From NCBI GenBank assembly GCA_009760885.1, contig CM019707.1, positions 35,794,145-35,858,144 of the forward strand: a stretch of 64,000 nt of DNA, read 5' to 3'. The notes under the pieces were generated by a model. It worked only from the letters and a program-made list of their open reading frames with translations. It was not told the origin of the DNA and did not search any database. The translations under genes and the position numbers were made by a program. The DNA comes from Achatina immaculata. Its lineage: Eukaryota; Mollusca; Gastropoda; Stylommatophora; Achatinidae. Within the stretch, counting starts at the first letter, position 1. Each line of letters opens with the position of its first letter. Positions 25,501 through 34,500 of this stretch are shown in pieces.

Positions 25501-28500
25501 CAAAAGACAATGATCATGATCTTTCCAACTGAAAGAGTTGTCTTGAATTTCTTTCTTCATGGTGATTGTGGATGATGTCACTCCATTGACTGTCTTTTTG
25601 TCTCAGGTTCAAAATTATATGCCCAGGTTTCTTCACCTGTTATGATCTTAGCCAAAAAGTTCTCTCCCTCAGCATTGAAATGCTCTAGCATTTCAGAAGA
25701 AATTGCTTTCCTTTACAATTGATGGTCACTTGTGAGACTGAGAAACCATCTTGCGCAAACCTTAGAAAATCTGAGAGCTTTTATAACTGTATTTGCACTA
25801 CCATTGCTGACTGACAGCTTTAAGGCCAAGTGTTGAGTAATGATATGCCTATCAGTAAGAATAATGCCCTCAGCGCATTTCAACATTTCTGCCTTGGTGG
25901 CTGTGGCAGGACATCCACAGCGCGGTCGATCATGCAACTCCTTATCTCCACTTATTGATTCTTTGATTCTCTGAACCCAGCGACTGACTGTACTCCTGTC
26001 AGTGCAAAACTTCCATAAACATCACATAGGTGCTTGTGAATGTTTACAACAGTTTCCTTCTCTGCAACAAGAAATTCTATCACAATTTGCTACTTATACC
26101 GCAAGTTGCTAACACTCTCCATTTCAAATGTTAGGGCAGCCATATTCTTTGGATGTTGCGGTGCAACTTAGTTCACACAATCGGCACATTCCATATTTAA
26201 AGTGTGCAAAATTTCACGCTTCTATCTTCATTATTAGCTGAAAAAAAATGATGTGGTGCATTACTTTCTGAACACCCCTCATATTTTTCCCCTTCATGTC
26301 ATGACAATTCTCAAGACAAGGAGAAGTCATATTTTTCCCCTTCATGTCATGACAATTCTCAAGATAAGGAGAAGTCATATTTTTCCCCTTCATGTCATGA
26401 CAATTCTCAAGACAAGGAGAAGTCATATTTTTCCCCTTCATGTCATGACAATTCTCAAGACAAGGAGAAGTCATATTTTTCCCGTTCATGTCATGACAAT
26501 TCTCAAGACAAGGAGAAGTCATATTTTTCCCGTTCATGTCATGACAATTCTCAAGATAAGGGGAAGTCATATTTTTCCCCTTCATGTCATGACAATTCTC
26601 AAGATAAGGAGAAGTCATATTTTTCCCGTTCATGTCATGACAATTCTCAAGACAAGGAGAAGTCATATTTTTCCCCTTCATGTCATGACAATTCTCAAGA
26701 TAAGGAGAAGTCATATTTTTCCCGTTCATGTCATGACAATTCTCAAGACAAGGAGAAGTCATATTTTTCCCCTTCATGTCATAATTCTCAAGACAAGGAG
26801 AAGTCATATTTTTCCCCTTCATGTCATAATTCTCAAGATAAGGAGAAGTCATATTTTTCACCTTCATGTCATAATTCTCAAGATAAGGAGAAGTCATATT
26901 TTTCCCCTTCATGTCATGACAATTCTCAAGACAAGGAGAAGTCATATTTTTCCCCTTCATGTCATAATTCTCAAGATAAGGAGAAGTCATATTTTTCACC
27001 TTCATGTCATAATTCTCAAGACAAGAAGTCATATTTTTGTTAGAAGCTGCACACAAAAAAATATCTGGTACAATTGATTATCTTATAAGTTTCATGTGGG
27101 TGAACTTTGACAAGAAGGAAACTAGCAAGATAAGATGGGAAGATAAAGATAATAAGTCATACAGAGAGAGATTGAATTAGATTTCATTGTACTTTCAGTA
27201 TTGCTGTACTCCTGAAGTCTTATACAGTATTCTTGGTGTGCCTGTTATTGCAGGAGGCAAGCACCAGATAAGTCAGTCAGTGAGGAGCAGTTGCAATTTA
27301 TTTTACATTGGTTTTTTATCTTTGTCTTAATGCTGGGTTTTTATCTTTGTCTTAATGCTGGGTTTTTATCTTTGTCTTAATGTTGGGTTTTTATCTTTGT
27401 CTTAATGTTGGGTTTTTATCTTTGTCTTATTGCTGGGTTTTTATCTTTGTCTTATTGCTGGGTTTTTATCTTTGTCTTATCGCTGGGTTTTTATCTTGTC
27501 TTAATGTTGGGTTTTTATCTTTGTCTTAATGTTGGGTTTTTATCTTTGTCTTATTGCTGGGTTTTTATCTTTGTCTTATTGCTGGGTTTTTATCTTTGTC
27601 TTATCGCTGGGTTTTTATCTTTGTCTTAATGTTGGGTTTTTATCTTTGTCTTAATGCTGGTCTTTCTTTTAGTGCACACACAGTGTGTGTGTCTGTGTGT
27701 GAGTGCATGCATTTAATATGTTTTATTATTTGTCAACATTCCCATGATATTTATACAACAAGAAATTGGTTCATTAAATGTATCCCTCAGTAAAGAGATC
27801 CATATACACAGTTCTATTATTTTATCTTGTAAAATTACTGTACTTTATGGTGTAAGTAATCACATGTACTTTTTTTAAGCAGAAACAAAACATACAGTTT
27901 TTACTTGAGCTCTCAGCATCTTTGAGAGAAAGATTCTTCTTTGATTTTGGTGATGGTTCTTGAGTGTGGGAGATTTCTGACAAAACTTGCTCAACAAAAA
28001 AACATTCTATAGTGTGGGAGATTTCTGACAAAACTTGCTCAACAAAAAAACATTCTATAGTGTGGGAGATTTCTGACAAAACTTGCTCAACAAAAAAACA
28101 TTCTATAGTGTGGGAGATTTCTGACAAAACTTGTTCAACAAAAAAAATTTGGTTGCTCTGTTAGTTCTGGCTTGTTATGGGAATTTGTGATATCTGAACT
28201 AGAGAGTGATTATTATGTTTGAAAGTTTGTCAATACACACATGGACCAAGATTTTTTGTTATATTTTTTTTTAATTGACAACTAAATTTCAATAAATTTT
28301 GTTTGAAATGACTTTCTTGGCATTGCACTGGTTATATAAATGTATATGCTGTCTTACATAGACTTATGTGAGTGAATAATTGTTTGTTTGTCATAGATTT
28401 ATGTGAGTTGAGTAGACAGACACTGGATAGATTTCAAGGAGATATCAAAACCTCCATACAAATACATGCCACATGTCTCAGAAGACAGAATTCTTTTCAC

Positions 28501-31500
28501 ATGAAACTAATGGTAGACTGCCAGTTTTTGCCTTAGAAGCTAACTCTGTCACATAGCAAGAGCAGCGATGTTCCTTTAAAACTTTTTTTTGTGAAAGGCC
28601 ATAACATTTTCTGTTAGCGGTGATTAAAGAAAATATTGTGAAATCTTTGAAATAAGAATGTGATATTCTTGTGTGCTGTGATGTTCACTGTTTGGATGTT
28701 TTATGCTAAACTCAGGAATACAGTTCTGCAGTGGCTGTCGTACAGGCTTGCTTGCTAACTGTATGCTCACTGACATACACAGAATCAAGCAGTCTGTTGA
28801 TGCTGGTACAGGCTTGCTTGCTAACTGTATGCTCACTGACATACACAGAATCAAGCAATCCGTTGATACTGGTACAGGCTTGCTTGCTAACTGTATGCTC
28901 ACTGACATACACATAATCAAGCAGTCTGTTGATGCTGGTACAGGCTTGCTTGCTAACTGTATGCTCACTGACATACACAGAATCAAGCAATCTGTTGATG
29001 CTGGCACAGGCTTGATATTGTGAGCTTGTGCATGATGTTTGCTGGCTTGTACTGTTAGTTTAATCAGGAACATATCTATGCTTTCATCATTTCTTTTGTC
29101 TGTGCACTTCTCCATCTTCTTCACATAGTTTGCCTCTAACTATGGTCAGTGATGCTTTTTTTATATCTCTCTCTATGAATTTAAGAAGGCCTGCATCTTC
29201 ACCCTTTGAAAATGAAGATCATTTGTTCATTCTTTCTTTCTCTCTTTTTATCCCAAGTTTGTTGGCTAAACTATAAAATATCCAGGATGTAGCAGCCACA
29301 TCAGTGCAATATCCAGGATGTAGCAGCCACATCAGTGCAATATTAAGTGTAGAACAGTTTTATTTTAGTGACCAGATTTTTATTTTTCATGTAGTAAACA
29401 GTTGTGTTATGGTAACATTTTATCTTTTATTTTGAAGTACACTCTTATATCTTATATCCTTCCCGTGCCGTTAGACGTCACATAGGGCTCGCAAAGTAGT
29501 TCGCCAATTTTTCCTGTCTTCGGCGAGTCTTTCAACCTCATCAAAGGATTTTATGCCTGTTTATTTTGAAGTACACTGCTGTCCTTTATATTGAGGTATA
29601 CTGCTGTCCTTTATATTGAGGTACAGTGTTGTCCTTTATATTGAGGTACACTGCTGTCCTTTATATTGAGGTACACTGTTGTCCTTTATATTGAGGTACA
29701 CTGCTGTCCTTTATATTGAGGTACACTGCTGTCCTTTATATTGAGGTACACTGCTGTCCTTTATATTGAGGTACACTGTTGTACTTTATTTTGAAGTATA
29801 CTGCTGTCCTTTATATTGAGGTACAGTGTTGTCCTTTGTTTTGAGGTTCTGTGTTGTCCTTTGAGGTACACTGATGTCCTTTATTTTAAAGAGCACTGTT
29901 GTCCTTTATTTTGAAGTACACTTGTCCTGTGTTTTGAAGAACACTGTTGTCCTATGTTTTGAAGTACAGTGTTGTCCTTGTTTATTGTAGTAAAGGTTTT
30001 ATAACTGGCTTTTATCTTCCTTTTTTTTAAAAAATGAAACAACTTTGCTCTGTCTCTGTTTTGAAATAGTTTTGTTATAGCAAGTTTTTATCCTATTTTT
30101 ATATTTCTTAATTCATTTTCTTATCATAAACTAGTGTGATGATTGCAAAGACAGATTAGGTACATTTTTGTCAGATTCAGTTTAGATCTGAAAACTAGTT
30201 GGTAGGACTTTCCTAAAACATATCTTTTTTTTTTTTTTTTTTCTTTAATATGTTCTTGTGAGCCTACCTCAAATGCCATCACCCACCCACCCAGTGATAT
30301 CTTACTTTGGGTGGACCACCAGAGGTTGGGAGCCACTGTCTTACCACATTCATTTCTTCTTGGCATTTTGTTGCCTTACAGCAGCGCTCATTTCTGTTAT
30401 TTCTGATTAGGCTTTAGATACAGATTTTTTTTTGGTTTAATTCTTGGATAAGTCAAAATGTAAGGGTCTTTAAAATGCCAGCTTTATTTTCTGCTTTGTT
30501 TGCGGAAACAGACTTGGTCATCGAAGGGTTAAAGCAAAGTTCAAGATTAAACAGGGGAAGAAGCAAATCTTGATGTTTAACAGAATCTTTCAAGCTGTGT
30601 CTGCATGATACCAGGCTTGTGAATGTTCATGTGTTCAGATGGAAAATATATGCGATTCATACAGTGGTATTAGGTTTGTGCATGCAGCCTTGAATATCTT
30701 CGACAAATAAAGTACTAACTTCAAATTTCACATGCTTTTTAGCTTTCTACATGCTATGATAAATATTTTCAACAAATATGGTACTAGTTTCAAACTTTGC
30801 ATGCTGTGATAAATATTTTCAACAAATAAGGTACTAGTTTCAAACTTTGCATGCTGTGATAAATATTTTCAACAAATAAGGTACTAGTTTCAAACTTTGC
30901 ATGCTGTGATAAATATTTTCAACAAATAAGGTACTAGTACTTTGCATGCTGTGATAAATATTTTCAACAAATAAGGCACTAGTTTCAAACTTTGCATGCT
31001 ATGATAAATATCTTCAACAAATAAGGTACTAGTTTCAAACTTTGCATGGTTATTAATAATAAGATTTTTAGGTTTGAAGTTAGTATAAATAGCCTTCTCT
31101 TACATAGTAACAAGACAATCACTTCTGGTGTTGGATCTCTATGGGAAGGAGTACAGTTTCAGTATGCCAGCATGTATAAGTGATACATTTAACTCCACAT
31201 GTTGCATTATGCCATGTTATCAGAATAGTTTTGTAAATAAGAGACAGATAATTGAAGGATGATTTGATATTTAAATAATAATTTGTAAAACATTTCAAGA
31301 TCTTTTATGATTTAATCATAATTTAATTATTGTTTCCCTTATAAAATGTAGTTTAAACATACAGGACTGTAAATTTAAAGTGAACTCGGCTAAATGAAAG
31401 CATTGCCGATGTGTATCTAGTAATTCAGGATATATCATCCATTTTTCTTCATTCCAGATAGCTTTTGAATGTGAACAGCTTAACTCTTTCAGTCAAAAAC

Positions 31501-34500
31501 AAAACTGGCGGTGTTGGCAGATCTTCCACGCCTGTGCCAATCAATCCTCATTAGGCAAAGTGTAAATAAAGTGAAAAATGGCACATTTCTAACCCAAATC
31601 ACATTTTTTATTTACAGAGTAATTTCCAGTTTCTTTCCACCAAAAGTTCTCATGAAAATGTAGTCATGATTAATGAAAGAATTAATGTTGTACAGCCCTG
31701 CTAGTAACACTGAAGTCAACAGCTTTACTTAATGTTGTACAGCGCTGCTAGTAACACTGAAGTCAACAGCTTTACTTAATGTTGTACAGCCCTGCTAGTA
31801 ACACTGAAGTCAACAGCTTTACTTAATGTTGTACAGCGCTGCTAGTAACACTGAAGTCAACAGCTTTACTTAATGTTGTACAGCGCTGCTAGTAACACTG
31901 AAGTCAACAGCTTTACTTAATGTTGTACAGCGCTGCTAGTAACACTGAAGTCAACAGCTTTACTTAATGTTGTACAGCGCTGCTAGTAACACTGAAGTCA
32001 ACAGCTTTACTTAATGTTGTACAGCGCTGCTAGTAACACTGAAGTCAACAGCTTTACTTAATGTTGTACAGCGCTGCTAGTAACACTGAAGTCAACAGCT
32101 TTACTTAATGTTGTACAGCGCTGCTAGTAACACTGAAGTCAACAGCTTTACTTAATGTTGTACAGCGCTGCTAGTAACACTGAAGTCAACAGCTTTACTT
32201 AATGTTGTACAGCGCTGCTAGTAACACTGAAGTCAACAGCTTTACTTAATGTTGTACAGCGCTGCTAGTAACACTGAAGTCAACAGCTTTACTTAATGTT
32301 GTACAGCGCTGCTAGTAACACTAAAGTCAACAGCTTTACTTAATGTTGTACAGCGCTGCTAGTAACACTAAACTCAACAGCTTTACTTAATGCTGTACAG
32401 CCTGCAAGTAAAATTCTCTCTTTATGGCATGTGTTAATGATATTCCCAGTGTTCATTTACTGAAAATTAATTGTTCTGTCTTTCTGGAACTGAGTGCGAT
32501 GCTCTCTGCAGCTGATGCAGTGAAGGCACTGACAGGCGCCCATCATGTGATATGGGTTGTGGCTGCTATTTTTGGCATAATCCAGCATGGAGCTAAAAAA
32601 AGCAGGAAAAGGTGCAATGCTTCTTTAGCAGACTCCACCACCTTGGGGACTATAACAATCCCTCCCTGTTACCCAGGCTGAGCCTGCTACTGGGTGTACC
32701 AGCTGGGACACTGGACAGTTATGGGTTGCCAACTCTGATACAGACATCAGCAACATAAGACTGAATCTCCCCTCCCAATACTGTGAAGTGACATAACAGC
32801 AGTAAAAGTGGCATAGCATGTGTGTACTTAACATGGTAAGATGACTGAATACTGTTTAGATGAATTTATCCATTTCCAGTTTCATGTGAGTGTGTGAAGT
32901 ACCTGCTAGAGCTTATGTTTATGTTGCTGCGGTTCAACAAAGACATATTGTGTCAGAGTTGTTGTGAAGACATCCAGAATGGCATCCTTTGTTGTTTGAT
33001 GGGTAGTGCTGGAGATATCAGTCATCATCTTATCTGTCTGTGTATGCCAAGTCTTATCTGTTAGGTTTACAGAAATAGGGTATAGTCCAAGTGCCACGCC
33101 GCGTGTCGTAGGCAATCATTTCTCTCCACAATTCCCTGTATTTTGCGTTGATTATGAGATCTGCCGGTGACTTTCTCTATAGCCACACCGACAGAAGTGA
33201 CACAAACCCAGTTCTATTACTGTGAGAAGCCACAAATCTAACCATTGGTCTGCTCTTCCTGTTTTGAGGAAAGAAAAACTCTGAAATTTCACAGAATTCA
33301 GCGTGCAAAATCTAACAAGTGCTTCAAATCGTAGCTACTGATTACTTGAGAGGGATCTGTTTGTTGTCTTTGTTCATCTGTGTCAGATGACACTGGTGTT
33401 TGTGCATCTCCATCTTGTGTGCTGTCAGATGTCACTGTTGTCCCAGGCCACATGGTCAGCTGGTTGAGACAGTACACAGCCAATGTCTTCTGCTTTGTCT
33501 TGTATCTGGATACTCAGCAAGTCGTCGTTCACTCTTACTACTGCTCTCTGATCCTAGTACATAGTTTTAATAATCCTCATATCTTCACCATTTATAATAA
33601 GTTTTTCAAACATTTGTTATCATGTCTTCTGTCAAAAGCTTTCATGTAATCAGTGAACCACAAATATCAGTTTCAGGATATTCTTCTTTCATGGCTTGTA
33701 TCTGTGTCTTTGGTGCTGATACCGTTAATGATTGGTTGCTTTTCTCACTGTTCATTAACATCTTGTAATGTTTTGAAATACGATATGCCATGCTTTTTAC
33801 TTCTGTACTCAATTTCTCTTTCATTTTCTGTTTTATCTGTTTCTAGTGCAACCATATTAAGAGTTCCTGCTCTATAACTGTCTTCAGTTTTAGCCACATA
33901 TCTGCTTTTACTAATCTGTGGTCAGAGTTTTAACCACACATCTGCTTTTACTAATCTGTGGTCACAGTTTTAGCCACACATCTGCTTTTACTAATCTGTG
34001 GTCACAGTTTTAGCCACACATCTGCTTTTACTAATCTGTGGTCACAGTTTTAGCCACATATCTGCTTTTACTAATCTGTGGTCACAGTTTTAGCCACATA
34101 TCTGCTTTTACTAATCTGTGGTCACAGTTTTAGCCACATATCTGCTTTTACTAATCTGTGGTCACAGTTTTAGCCACATATCTGCTTTTACTAATCTGTG
34201 GTCACAGTTTTAGCCACATATCTGCTTTTACTAATCTGTGGTCACAGTTTTAGCCACATATCTGCTTTTACTAATCTGTGGCAACTGTAGCAATCCTGGG
34301 ACTGATTTGGCCATCTGGAAAGCATTTCTGAATCTTCTGTTGATAAAACAATATCTGGTTTCAGGTTTTATTGTCTGGACTTCTTCAGATGCACAGCCCA
34401 TAAATTAGTAATTAATGTACTCCTTCAGGTGTACTTTCTTGATTTTTTTTTCCTTCCTCTTGTACCGTGAAGTGTTATGGGGAGATGCAGTTGGTGTTTT

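Noticed and set aside
24327..27077. Long frames of [15 protein letters not shown] or [15 protein letters not shown] repeats
   Set aside because: 45/48-bp array artefacts split by a mariner.
32424..32681. 85-codon + frame with a possible hydrophobic segment
   Set aside because: No acceptor in the correct phase, no family resemblance, and it overlaps a dispersed repeat fragment; not supported as an AP1S2-like tail exon.
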